Shown here in pieces: positions 22,092 to 29,694 of a DNA stretch of 29,694 nucleotides; positions within the stretch are counted from its first letter, which is position 1, and every line of letters begins with the position of its first letter. The notes below the pieces were generated by a model, which was given only the letters and a program-made list of their open reading frames with translations, was not told the DNA's origin and ran no database searches. The position numbers were made by a program, and so were the translations under genes. The DNA is from JAWWBN01 sp033720955. GTDB taxonomy: Bacteria > Acidobacteriota > Thermoanaerobaculia > Multivoradales > JAHEKO01. The stretch spans positions 1 to 29,694 of the forward strand of contig JAWWBN010000019.1 of the NCBI GenBank assembly GCA_033720955.1. Reading direction: 5' to 3'.

Positions 22092-22097
22092 TACGAT
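22092..22097 (+). promoter_or_regulatory. -10-like box (TACGAT) of the malic enzyme gene
   Basis: GCTACGAT lies 36 nt before the ATG at 22134. Unlike the other genes with this box, this one has a leader of about 30 nt ending in a strong Shine-Dalgarno, AAGGAGG (22120-22126), 7 nt before the ATG. Confidence 0.45.
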
Positions 22098-22133
22098 GGA
22101 AGATGGGCGAACTGCCCGGAAGGAGGTTCCGCC

Positions 22134-23846
22134 ATGCAGCGGTACAGGGTCCTGACCACGTCCGACGGCCGCAAGGCGGTGGAGGTGCGGCAGCGGGGCG
22201 AGCGGCTCCTGAACCACGCGATGTACAACAAGAGCTCGGCGTTCACCCGCGAGGAGCGGGTGGTGTTCGACCTCGAAGGGCTGCTGCCCGAGGCGGTGTC
22301 CACCATGGAGATGCAGGCGCAGCGGGTCTACGCCAACATCTGCCGCAAGAGGGAGCCGCTGGAGCGCTACATCGGCATGAGCGCCCTCCAGGACCGCAAC
22401 GAGCACCTCTTCTACCGGGTCCTGGTGGACCACCTGGAGGATCTGCTCCCCATCGTCTACACGCCCACGGTGGGCCAGGCGTCGATCGAGTACTCCCACA
22501 TCTTCCGCCGCGGCCGGGGCATCTGGATCACCCCGGCGCACCGGGGCCGGATCGCCTCGGTGCTGCGCAACAGCACCTACCGCGACATCCGTCTCATCGT
22601 CGCCACCGACAACTCGGCCATCCTCGGCCTCGGCGACCAGGGGGCGGGCGGCATGGTCATCCCGATCGGCAAGCTGGCGATCTACAGCGCCGCCGCCGGG
22701 ATCCACCCGACCCAGACACTGCCCATCTCGCTCGACGTGGGGACCGAGCGCGAGGAGCTGCTGGGCGACGACTTCTACCTGGGCTGGCGCGGGCACCGGC
22801 TTCGCGGCGAGGCCTACCGCAGCCTCATCGAGGAGTTCGTCCAGGCGGTGCGGGAGGTCTTCCCGGGCTGCCTGATCCAGTGGGAGGACTTCAGCAAGGC
22901 CAACGCCTTCGAGATCCTCGAGCACTACCGCCGCCGGGTGCTCTCCTTCAACGACGACATCCAGGGCACCGGCGCCACGGCGCTGGCCGGGATCCTCGCC
23001 GCCGGCCGCATCAGCGGCGAGCCGTTCGCCGATCACAGGATGGTGGTCCTCGGGACCGGGGCGGCGGGCAAGGGGATCGCCGTCCAGTTCCGCGCCGCCC
23101 TGGAGGAGAGCGGCGTGCCGGCGGCGGAGGCGCGGCACCGCATCGCCTGTCTCGACTCGCGCGGCCTGCTGACCACGGACCGCGAGGGGCTGGACGACTA
23201 CAAGCGCGAGCTGGCCTGGGAGCGGGAGTGGATGGAGAGGACGGGGCTGTCCGAGGGGGCCGATCTGCTCTCGGTGGTCGAGGCCTTCGAGCCCTCCATC
23301 CTGATCGGCACCTCGGGGCAGCCCGGGGCTTTCGGCGAGGAGGTCGTGCGGGCCATGGCGGCGCGCCCGGGGCGGCCGATCGTCTTCCCCTTCTCGAACC
23401 CCACCGACCGGGCGGAGGCCCAGCCGGAGGACCTGCTACGTTGGACCGACGGCCGCGCCCTGATCGCCACGGGCAGCCCCTTCCCCGCGGTCGAGCGCGA
23501 CGGGCGGAGGATCGAGATCGGCCAGGGCAACAACGCCCTGGTCTTCCCCGGCATCGGGCTGGGCGCCCTGGTGGCCTCGGCGCGGGAGGTCACCGACGGC
23601 ATGTTCGTCTCCGCCGCCGAGGCGCTGGCCGGGTGCGTGACCGACCAGGAGCTCGAGTGCGGGCGGGTCTTCCCCCGCATCTCGCGGCTGCGCGAGGTCA
23701 CCCGCCGGGTGGCCGAGGCGGTGGTCGTGCAGGCGCGCGAGGCGGCGGTGGGCCGCAAGATCGACGACGACGACATCGAGCGGGAGGTGGCCGACGCCGT
23801 CTGGGAGCCGCGGTACCCGGAGCTGATCCCGGCCGACCCGACCTAG
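22134..23846 (+). CDS. maeA: NAD-type malic enzyme (malate oxidative decarboxylase)
   Basis: A 570-residue enzyme converting L-malate to pyruvate and CO2 with reduction of NAD(P)+. It has the full-length SfcA/MaeA layout: LLPIVYTPTVGQASIEYS (with the catalytic Tyr), LGLGDQGAGGMVIPIGKLAI (catalytic Lys180), the metal-binding QWEDFSKANAFEIL and SFNDDIQGTGA (Asp274/Asp275), the dinucleotide-binding VVLGTGAAGKGIA, and FPFSNPTDRAEA. Length and motifs place it with the large eukaryote-like/SfcA form rather than the MaeB type. NAD versus NADP preference cannot be proved from sequence. The ATG at 22134 has an ideal AAGGAGG site. It stands alone after a 178-bp intergenic region. It could supply pyruvate from the C4 acids produced when aromatic compounds are degraded. 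Confidence 0.96.
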   Translation: MQRYRVLTTSDGRKAVEVRQRGERLLNHAMYNKSSAFTREERVVFDLEGLLPEAVSTMEMQAQRVYANICRKREPLERYIGMSALQDRNEHLFYRVLVDHLEDLLPIVYTPTVGQASIEYSHIFRRGRGIWITPAHRGRIASVLRNSTYRDIRLIVATDNSAILGLGDQGAGGMVIPIGKLAIYSAAAGIHPTQTLPISLDVGTEREELLGDDFYLGWRGHRLRGEAYRSLIEEFVQAVREVFPGCLIQWEDFSKANAFEILEHYRRRVLSFNDDIQGTGATALAGILAAGRISGEPFADHRMVVLGTGAAGKGIAVQFRAALEESGVPAAEARHRIACLDSRGLLTTDREGLDDYKRELAWEREWMERTGLSEGADLLSVVEAFEPSILIGTSGQPGAFGEEVVRAMAARPGRPIVFPFSNPTDRAEAQPEDLLRWTDGRALIATGSPFPAVERDGRRIEIGQGNNALVFPGIGLGALVASAREVTDGMFVSAAEALAGCVTDQELECGRVFPRISRLREVTRRVAEAVVVQAREAAVGRKIDDDDIEREVADAVWEPRYPELIPADPT

Positions 23847-23881
23847 GACCTCTCCGCTCGGCCGCCGGCCGGCGCGCTGCT

Positions 23882-23887
23882 GTAGAC
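23882..23887 (+). promoter_or_regulatory. Possible -10 box (TAGACT) of the sigma factor gene
   Basis: CTGTAGACT lies 27 nt before the ATG at 23915. It would give a short leader of about 20 nt without a clear Shine-Dalgarno. No -35 is recognised. Confidence 0.33.
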
Positions 23888-23914
23888 TCGGCCCTCCAAC
23901 GGCCACCCGCAAAG

Positions 23915-24637
23915 ATGAGTGCGAGATTCGCAACGACGCAGTGGAGCGTCGTCCTGGCAGCGAGAGACGGCAGCGATACGGCCGCCCGCCGGGCCTTGGA
24001 GGGCCTCTGCGAGGCGTACTGGCTGCCCCTCTACGTCTACGCTCGCCGGCGGGGCTTCGATGTCGAGGGCGCGGCGGACATGACCCAGGCCTTCTTCGCC
24101 GACCTCATCGAGCGTCGCGCGCTGCGCGGGGTCGATCCGGAGAAGGGGCGGTTCCGGTCGTTCCTGCTCGTCTCCTTCCGCAACTTCCTGTCGCACGAGT
24201 GGGATCGCCTCGAGACCCTCAAGCGGGGGGGCGGCGCCACCACTGTCTCCCTGGACGCTTCGGAGGCCGAGCGACGCTTCCGCGACGAGCCGGCGGCGGA
24301 GCTGACCCCCGAGCAGGCGTTCGAGCGCCGCTGGGGGTTGACGGTGATGGAGAGGGCCATGGGACGCCTGGAGTCCGAGAGCCGCCGCGGCGATGACGGG
24401 CCCCGCGTCTTCGAGGAGCTGCGTCCCTATCTGACCGGAGCCGACGAGCGCTCCTATCGCGAGGCCTCGGACCGCCTGTCGATGAGCGAGGGGGCCGTCA
24501 AGACGGCGGTGTACCGGTTGCGCAAGCGGTACGGCGGTCTGCTCCGGGAGGAGATCGCCGACACCGTGGCCGATCCGGGGCAGGTCGACGACGAGCTCCG
24601 GCACCTGCTCTCTGTCATCCGACCGCTCCGGGGCTGA
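23915..24637 (+). CDS. ECF sigma factor of the kinase-associated (Planctomycete/Acidobacterial) type
   Basis: A 240-residue RNA polymerase sigma factor of the ECF class. The start TTQWSVVLAARDG, then LCEAYWLPLYVYARRRGF, ADMTQAFFADLIER (sigma-2 region) and GRFRSFLLVSFRNFLSHEWDR, are typical of a group in Planctomycetes and Acidobacteria that is repeatedly found next to Ser/Thr kinases. The C-terminal sigma-4 helix-turn-helix is YREASDRLSMSEGAVKTAVYRLRKRYG. It is longer than standard ECFs because of an insertion between the two sigma domains. No anti-sigma factor is nearby. The protein kinase begins 71 bp downstream on the same strand, so the kinase may control or be controlled by this factor, by phosphorylation or transcription; this is inference. 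Confidence 0.93.
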   Translation: MSARFATTQWSVVLAARDGSDTAARRALEGLCEAYWLPLYVYARRRGFDVEGAADMTQAFFADLIERRALRGVDPEKGRFRSFLLVSFRNFLSHEWDRLETLKRGGGATTVSLDASEAERRFRDEPAAELTPEQAFERRWGLTVMERAMGRLESESRRGDDGPRVFEELRPYLTGADERSYREASDRLSMSEGAVKTAVYRLRKRYGGLLREEIADTVADPGQVDDELRHLLSVIRPLRG

Positions 24638-24708
24638 AGACGTGACCCTCGCCGTGGTCTCCGTTACTACCGTCGGGAGGCCGATCTCGAAGGTCAGGTA
24701 GAAGAGTC

Positions 24709-27700
24709 TTGGCGAGATCCCGAGCAGCGCGCTGCCCCGACTGCGGCACCCCGTTGTCGGCGGCGGCCTGGGCGGAGGGGCTGTGCCTTCCGTGTCTGGC
24801 GGAGCTGGCGGTGGCGGACTCGCTGGCGGAGGCGCAGATCGAGGGCGCGCTGCACGAGGGGCGGACGCTGGAGTCGGACGGGGCGACCGGGAGCGCCGGC
24901 GGGGCCGGCTCGGAGGGCGCTCCGGGCTGGGCCGGGGGAGTGTCCCCGGGGGCGGTGCTGGGGGAGCGGTACCGTCTGCGGTCGCATCTAGGCTCCGGGG
25001 GGATGGGAGAGGTGTGGCGGGCGTTCGACCTGAAGCTGCGGGTGGACGTGGCGCTGAAGTCGCTGCGCTCGGAGCTGATCCGGGACGCCGAGGCGCTGGA
25101 GATGCTTCGTCAGGAGGTGCGCCTGGCGCGGGAGGTGATCTCGCCGAACGTGTGCCGGGTGTTCGACCTGCAGGAGGTGGGGGATCAGGAGTGGATCTCG
25201 ATGGAGTACGTGGACGGCACGACGCTCCAGGAGATCGTGCGGGAGCGGGGTCCGCTGGCTCTGGACGAGGCGCGCGAGATCGCGTCGCAGTTCCTGGCGG
25301 GTCTGGGGGCGATCCACGAGGCGGGCCTGGTGCACCGGGACGTCAAGCCGGAGAATCTGATGGTGACCCGGGCGGGTCGGGTAGTGGTGATGGACTTCGG
25401 GATCGCCAAGAGCCTGGAGGAGGGGGCGGGGGGCGTGGTCTCGGGGACTCCGGCGTACATGTCGCCGGAGCAGGCGCGGGGCGAGGCGCTCGACGCGCGC
25501 GCCGACGTCTTCGCGGCGGGGGTGGTGCTGGCGGAGATGGTGGCGCCGTCGGGGGCGGCGACGCTGGAGCAGCGCCGGTCGATCTGGGAGGGGATCCACG
25601 CTCCGGAGCCGCGGGTGGCCGAGACGCCGTGGGCGGGTCTGATCGGCCAGGCGGTGGCGTCGCGGCGCGAGGAGCGCCCGGCGAGCGCGGCGGTGCTGGC
25701 GCGGGCGCTGGAGGAGGTGACGCTGCGGGCGGCGGGGGACGAGGACGTCGATCCGTACCCGGGTCTGTCGGCCTTCACCGAGGAGCGGGCCGAGTACTTC
25801 TTCGGGCGCGAGCTGGAGGTGGAGGGTCTCTGGAAGCGCCTGCGGCGGCCGCAGTTGCGGGCGCTGATCGCTCCGTCGGGGGCGGGCAAGAGCTCGTTCC
25901 TGCGGGCCGGGGTGCTGGCGACGCTGCCGGAGGGGTGGCGGGCGATCGCGGCGACGCCGGGCCGGCGGCCGTTCGCGGCGCTCGCGTCGGCGCTGGCGGG
26001 GGGCGGCGCGAAGGTGGTGCCCGACTCGCCGTCCCCGGAAGCCGCGCTGGCCTCGATCGCGGCGTGGCGTGGGGAGGGCGGACATGCGCTGGTCATCGTG
26101 GACCAGTTCGAGGAGCTTTTCACGCAGAACGACGAGGAGACGCAGGCTGCGTTCTCTGACCTCCTGGGCCGTCTGCCGCTCGACGCCGACGTCCACGTCC
26201 TGCTGGCGATGCGGGAGGACTTCCACTTCCACTGCCAGCGCTTCGAGGCGTTGGCGCCGGTGTTCTCCGAGACGATGCCGCTGGGGCCCCTGGGGGGGAG
26301 CGCATTGCGCCGGGCGTTGGTGCAGCCGGCTCTCAAGTGCGGCTACCGGTTCGAGGACGATTCGCTGGTGGACGAGATGCTGGCCGAGGTGGCGCACGAG
26401 CGCGGGGCGCTGCCTCTGCTGGCCTTCGCGGCACGACAGCTCTGGGAGCGGCGGGACCGAGAGAAGGGCCTCCTGACCCGGGCCGCCTACGAGGAGATCG
26501 GCGGGGTGGGCGGGGCGCTGGGACGTCACGCCGAGGCGACGCTGGAGCGGATCGGGTCGAAGCGCGAGCCGATGGTGCGGGAGCTGTTCCGGAATCTGGT
26601 CACGGCGCAGGGGACGCGGGTGGCGCGGGGGCGCGAGGAGCTGCTGTCGGTCTTCGACGCCGGCGAGCGGGCGGCGGCGGGCGAGGTGCTCGACGCTCTG
26701 GTCGATGCGCGTCTTCTGACCTCGTACGACGAGGCCGGCGGCGAAAGGTCGGGCGCGACCCGGCTGGAGGTCGTGCACGAGTCGCTGCTGGCGAAGTGGC
26801 CTCGGCTGGTGCGGTGGCGCACCCAGGACGCCGAGGGGGCGCAGCTCCGCGACGACCTGCGCCAGAGCGCCCAGCGGTGGCGCGAGCGGGGCAAGCCGGA
26901 CGATCTGCTGTGGACCGGCACCTCGTTCAGGGAGTACGAGCTCTGGCGTGAGCGCTACCCCGGCGGGCTCACCGCCGAGGAGCAGGAGTTCGCCCGAGCC
27001 ATGAAGAGCCGGGCCGAAAGGCGCAAGCGGCAGCGCAGGACGGCCGTGGGCGCCGCCTTCGCCGTTCTGCTCGCGGTGCTGGGAGTGGTCGGCTTCCTCT
27101 GGGTGCAGAGCGAGACCGCCCGCCAGCGGGCCGAGACCGAGGCCCTGAGGGCCGAAGCGCAGAAGCTCCTCGCCCTGGGCCGGCTCGAGCTGGACGGGTA
27201 CCCCGCCGCGGGCCTGGCCTACGCCAGGAAGAGCCTGGAGCTGGCCGACAGCCCGGAGGCGCGGCGCATGGCGCTCGAGGCGCTGTGGCGGGCTCCTCCG
27301 GTGCGGGTCGTGGACCAGGTGGGTGGGAACTCCGCGTACGCCTTCGCCGGCTTCAGCCCCGACGGCCGCTGGTTGCTGGGCTCGACGGGTCCGCCGGAGA
27401 ACAGGTTGAAGCTCGTGACGCCCGACGGGGGCAGCCACGTCGTCGAGGAGGCCGTGGCGCCTCCCGGGGCGGCTCTCGCGGAGTGGGCCGATCCGCAGGG
27501 CGGCTACTTCGTCCTCGCCAGCGGCAATCCGGCGGCCGGCCCCGGCGCCGGTCTCGAGATCTCCCTCTGGTCCACCGAGCGCTTGGCTCGCGTGGCGGAG
27601 ATGAGCGGAGTGTGGCCGGTCCGGGTCGCCTGGGACGCGCGCGGGCGCCTCCTGGCGCAGCTCGCGACGCCCGCCGGCGGGTGCGTCGTCGAGGCCCTCG

Positions 27701-29466
27701 GCACGGATGGACAGCGCTCGCGGTTGGGGCCGCTCGACCAGCACCCGGCGACCGCCTGGAACCTCTCGACGATCCCGAGATCGACCGGGGGATGGGTCGG
27801 CGTCCTGGCCGAAGGGGACGTGCTGGTCTCGGAGATCGGGGAGACGCAGCTCGGGGAGTGGCGCTGGGTCGGCCGGCACGCCGGCGCCACCCTGATTCGC
27901 GCCGATCCCGGTGGCAAGCGACTGGCGACTCGCGGAGACGACGGCAGGATCGTCATCTGGGACCCGAGGAGCGGCGCCCGCGTCTCCGAGGTCCGGGGCC
28001 CGGTCGGGAGCGAGGAGTACTTCCACACGGTGGGCTTCCCGGCGGTCGAGCCGATCCAGTTCTCCCCGGGGGGGCGTTGGCTGCACGCGATCAGGATGTT
28101 CGAAGGGGCCAAAGAGGCGGAGGTCCACACCTGGTCGCTGGAGGCCGAGCCGCCGGCGGCCGTCTCCCGGATCGACCTTCGCGACACGGGGGCGACGCTC
28201 GCCTCCCATCCGGGCCGGGGTCTGATCGGCCGATCCTCCTGGACCGGGGTTTCGCACCTCTTCCGGGCGACCTCGGCGGACGCCGAGCCGATCCGCCTGC
28301 TTCGAGGCGAGGCGGTGCAGGCGCTTCGGCTCAACCTCCATCCGGAGGGGCGGTGGGCGGCCGTGAGCGACCTGAAGGGGGCGTCGATCTGGTCTCTGGA
28401 CGCGCCCCTGCCCATCGTGATCCGCAAGCGTCTGCAGCACTCGGTCGGTCTTGCCTTCGCCGAGGACGGCGGCTCCCTCTTCGCGGCGTGGGGGCCGGAG
28501 GTGTGGCGGTGGGAGCTGGAAGAGGAGACCCTGGGCCCGGGGCGGCGGGTCTACCAGGACCCCGGCGATCTCTTCTTCGGGGTCGCCGTCTCGCCGAGCG
28601 GGGCGGACCTGCTGCTCGGCTCCGAGCCGCTGGGGCAGAGCGGAGGGCCGCACCTTGTCTCACTGGAGAACGGCGAGGTCGAGAACCTCCCGGACGGGTT
28701 CCCCGACCAGGCTCGCGGGATCACCTTCCGCCGCGACGGCGAGCTCATGGCGGCCGCCAACGAGACCCGGGGCGTCGTCCGCATCTGGGACCGCCGCTCG
28801 CGCCAGGTGCTCCACCAGCTCGCCGTCGAGAAGCCGGGACCGGACCTGGCGTTCCTGCCCGATGGCGAGCTGTTGTACGTCGATCGGGAGGAGGGCCTGA
28901 AGGTGTGGGTCCCCGGAAGCGAGGCGACCACGCTCCTCCTCGAGGCGGAGGATCTGAACCGCTTCGGGGTCAGCCGTGACGGCCGGAGGATCCTGGTGCT
29001 GGAGATGCTCTCCGGAGGATCCGGGGGCCGGATGCCGATCCTGCTGGACCGCGAGAGCGGCGCGGTCACGCGGCTCGTCTCCCACGGAGCGGAGACCGTG
29101 GTGCGATCGGCATTCGATCCCGAAGGCCGCTTCGTCGTCACCGGCCACTTCGACGGCAGCGTCAAGGTGGGCCCCGTGACCGGGGAGGAGCCCCACCTCC
29201 TGCTGGGACACGAGGCCCACGTGCGAGACCTCGCCGTCGATCCGCTGGGAAGGTGGATCGCCTCCTCCGGCCAGGACGGTACGGTGCGGCTCTGGCCGGT
29301 GCCCGACATGAACCAGCGTCCGCTCCATCTCCTGCCGCTTCCGGATCTGCTCGCGAGCCTCGACTCGGCGACGAACCTGCGGCTGGTCGAGGACGACGCT
29401 TCTCCCACCGGTTGGAGGCTCGAGGCTGGGCCGTTCCCGGGGTGGGATGAGTGGCCGAGCTGGTGA
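24709..29466 (+). CDS. Zinc-ribbon / Ser-Thr kinase / STAND-type ATPase / TM / beta-propeller multidomain protein
   Basis: A 1585-residue signalling protein. Residues 9-29 hold a CPDC...CLPC zinc-ribbon-like motif. A Hanks-type kinase spans about 85-340: GSGGMGEVW glycine loop, VALKSL lysine, catalytic HRDVKPEN (His209-Arg210-Asp211), DFGIA (Asp229) and GTPAYMSPEQA. A STAND-type NTPase follows, starting YPGLSAFTEERAEYFFGRE, with Walker A at APSGAGKSS (388-396) and Walker B at ALVIVDQFEELF (Asp465). A single transmembrane helix lies at about 778-799 (AAFAVLLAVLGVVGFLWV). The remaining 780 residues form WD40-like propeller repeats (IVIWDPRSG, VRIWDRRS, GQDGTVRLWPV). Kinase and ATPase are predicted cytoplasmic; the propeller would lie outside if the helix spans the membrane. 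Start is TTG 24709. A tandem paralogue follows by a GTGA overlap. Confidence 0.92.
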   Translation: MARSRAARCPDCGTPLSAAAWAEGLCLPCLAELAVADSLAEAQIEGALHEGRTLESDGATGSAGGAGSEGAPGWAGGVSPGAVLGERYRLRSHLGSGGMGEVWRAFDLKLRVDVALKSLRSELIRDAEALEMLRQEVRLAREVISPNVCRVFDLQEVGDQEWISMEYVDGTTLQEIVRERGPLALDEAREIASQFLAGLGAIHEAGLVHRDVKPENLMVTRAGRVVVMDFGIAKSLEEGAGGVVSGTPAYMSPEQARGEALDARADVFAAGVVLAEMVAPSGAATLEQRRSIWEGIHAPEPRVAETPWAGLIGQAVASRREERPASAAVLARALEEVTLRAAGDEDVDPYPGLSAFTEERAEYFFGRELEVEGLWKRLRRPQLRALIAPSGAGKSSFLRAGVLATLPEGWRAIAATPGRRPFAALASALAGGGAKVVPDSPSPEAALASIAAWRGEGGHALVIVDQFEELFTQNDEETQAAFSDLLGRLPLDADVHVLLAMREDFHFHCQRFEALAPVFSETMPLGPLGGSALRRALVQPALKCGYRFEDDSLVDEMLAEVAHERGALPLLAFAARQLWERRDREKGLLTRAAYEEIGGVGGALGRHAEATLERIGSKREPMVRELFRNLVTAQGTRVARGREELLSVFDAGERAAAGEVLDALVDARLLTSYDEAGGERSGATRLEVVHESLLAKWPRLVRWRTQDAEGAQLRDDLRQSAQRWRERGKPDDLLWTGTSFREYELWRERYPGGLTAEEQEFARAMKSRAERRKRQRRTAVGAAFAVLLAVLGVVGFLWVQSETARQRAETEALRAEAQKLLALGRLELDGYPAAGLAYARKSLELADSPEARRMALEALWRAPPVRVVDQVGGNSAYAFAGFSPDGRWLLGSTGPPENRLKLVTPDGGSHVVEEAVAPPGAALAEWADPQGGYFVLASGNPAAGPGAGLEISLWSTERLARVAEMSGVWPVRVAWDARGRLLAQLATPAGGCVVEALGTDGQRSRLGPLDQHPATAWNLSTIPRSTGGWVGVLAEGDVLVSEIGETQLGEWRWVGRHAGATLIRADPGGKRLATRGDDGRIVIWDPRSGARVSEVRGPVGSEEYFHTVGFPAVEPIQFSPGGRWLHAIRMFEGAKEAEVHTWSLEAEPPAAVSRIDLRDTGATLASHPGRGLIGRSSWTGVSHLFRATSADAEPIRLLRGEAVQALRLNLHPEGRWAAVSDLKGASIWSLDAPLPIVIRKRLQHSVGLAFAEDGGSLFAAWGPEVWRWELEEETLGPGRRVYQDPGDLFFGVAVSPSGADLLLGSEPLGQSGGPHLVSLENGEVENLPDGFPDQARGITFRRDGELMAAANETRGVVRIWDRRSRQVLHQLAVEKPGPDLAFLPDGELLYVDREEGLKVWVPGSEATTLLLEAEDLNRFGVSRDGRRILVLEMLSGGSGGRMPILLDRESGAVTRLVSHGAETVVRSAFDPEGRFVVTGHFDGSVKVGPVTGEEPHLLLGHEAHVRDLAVDPLGRWIASSGQDGTVRLWPVPDMNQRPLHLLPLPDLLASLDSATNLRLVEDDASPTGWRLEAGPFPGWDEWPSW

Positions 29467-29694
29467 CGAGAGGGGGCGAGGTCGTCTGCCCGGACTGCGG
29501 CACCCCGATCTCGGGAGGCGGCTGGGCCAGGGGACTCTGTGTTCCCTGTCTGGCCGAGCTGGCGGTCGTGGACTCGCTCGCCGAGGCCGCGGTGGGTGAG
29601 GCGGCGCACGAAGCGGCGACGCCGGGGTCCGACGCGGACACCCTGGCGCAGGGAGGGGGCGTGGAGAGTCCCTCGGCGGACCCGTCTCCCGGGA
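29463..29694 (+). CDS. N-terminal part of a tandem paralogue of the zinc-ribbon kinase (3' truncated by window edge)
   Basis: The first 77 residues of a second protein with the same N-terminus are visible. VVCPDCGTPISGGGWARGLC followed by VPCLAELAVVDSLAEA aligns closely with the same region of the preceding kinase. Starting at the GTG at 29463 puts eight residues before CPDC, exactly as in the upstream gene, and gives a GTGA overlap with its stop. The alternative GTG at 29451 overlaps more and is less likely. After the shared motif the two sequences diverge into a low-complexity acidic linker. The kinase domain expected downstream lies outside the window, so kinase identity is inferred from the paralogous N-terminus only. 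Confidence 0.8.
   Translation, partial: MTRGGEVVCPDCGTPISGGGWARGLCVPCLAELAVVDSLAEAAVGEAAHEAATPGSDADTLAQGGGVESPSADPSPG

Noticed and set aside
21956..22133. Terminator or operator in the 178-bp gap before malic enzyme
   Set aside because: There is a duplicated CCCGGCGGCTCG and GC-rich inverted segments, but no stem-loop followed by a T run; not distinguishable from base composition.
24988..28653. A 1221-codon open frame antisense to the kinase gene
   Set aside because: Arg/His/Pro/Gln-rich shadow of the kinase coding strand; no recognisable motif.
24709..29466. Calling the kinase-STAND-propeller protein an anti-phage defence system
   Set aside because: STAND ATPases occur in defence, but no effector domain (nuclease, TIR, protease) is visible and the neighbours are metabolic and regulatory genes; kept as signalling protein of unknown purpose.
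1..29694. Mobile element, prophage, CRISPR or integron
   Set aside because: No transposase, integrase, terminal inverted repeats, spaced repeats or tRNA-associated boundary was seen on reading both strands.

Overview
The window is a very GC-rich (roughly 70% or more), gene-dense bacterial chromosomal segment. It carries a VWFA-related protein of the type named after Acidobacteria, a TPR plus CRTAC1-type FG-GAP/UnbV pair, a TPR-free ECF sigma factor next to a giant Ser/Thr kinase, and a CoA-dependent anthranilate route. Together these suggest an aerobic heterotroph of the Acidobacteriota or a near relative (Thermoanaerobaculia/Holophagae-like). This is inferred from gene content; there is no rRNA or other taxonomic marker. 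I saw no tRNA, rRNA, CRISPR array, insertion sequence or convincing intrinsic terminator.

Layout. Positions 1-661 (+) hold the 3' end of an unrecognised gene that overlaps a convergent GT2 glycosyltransferase (625-1380, -). A minus-strand block follows: a MmcQ/YjbR protein, an exported FG-GAP/UnbV protein coupled to an exported TPR protein, a YkvA/DUF1232 protein, and an overlapping trio of tryptophan 2,3-dioxygenase, kynureninase and an HD-domain phosphohydrolase (5414-7985). After a gap of about 320 bp without a clear gene comes a large membrane protein with a DHH-like N-terminus and a degenerate CPBP (CAAX-protease-like) C-terminus (8308-10092, -). A short divergent promoter region then leads into a plus-strand operon: creatininase-family amidohydrolase, RidA-family protein, enoyl-CoA hydratase family protein and acyl-CoA dehydrogenase (10161-13346). 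Further plus-strand genes are a zinc-ribbon/DUF2007 protein, an exported DUF1579-like protein, an exported GH113-like TIM-barrel protein, a small membrane protein, an Old Yellow Enzyme homologue, an exported VWFA-related protein, a 761-residue monooxygenase/Old-Yellow-Enzyme fusion (anthraniloyl-CoA or salicylyl-CoA type), an NAD-type malic enzyme, an ECF sigma factor, and a 1585-residue zinc-ribbon/kinase/STAND-ATPase/TM/beta-propeller protein. The start of a tandem paralogue of that last gene runs off the window end.

How the genes work together. The two strands appear to share one catabolic theme: tryptophan to N-formylkynurenine (dioxygenase), removal of formate (no classical formamidase is present; the creatininase-family protein is a candidate), kynurenine to anthranilate plus alanine (kynureninase), then after CoA activation (ligase not in the window) dearomatisation by the monooxygenase/reductase fusion. 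Enamine hydrolysis (RidA-like) and beta-oxidation-like steps (crotonase, acyl-CoA dehydrogenase) would follow. This matches the gene set described for aerobic 2-aminobenzoyl-CoA metabolism in Azoarcus evansii.

A notable regulatory pattern is a TANNNT hexamer, usually preceded by GC or C, lying 6-9 nt before the start codon of at least eight genes. It suggests widespread leaderless transcription, and in two cases the TAG stop of the upstream gene is also the first half of the next gene's -10 box. The 3' end holds the most unusual protein: a membrane-anchored kinase-STAND-propeller receptor-like protein, tandemly duplicated and preceded by its own ECF sigma factor.
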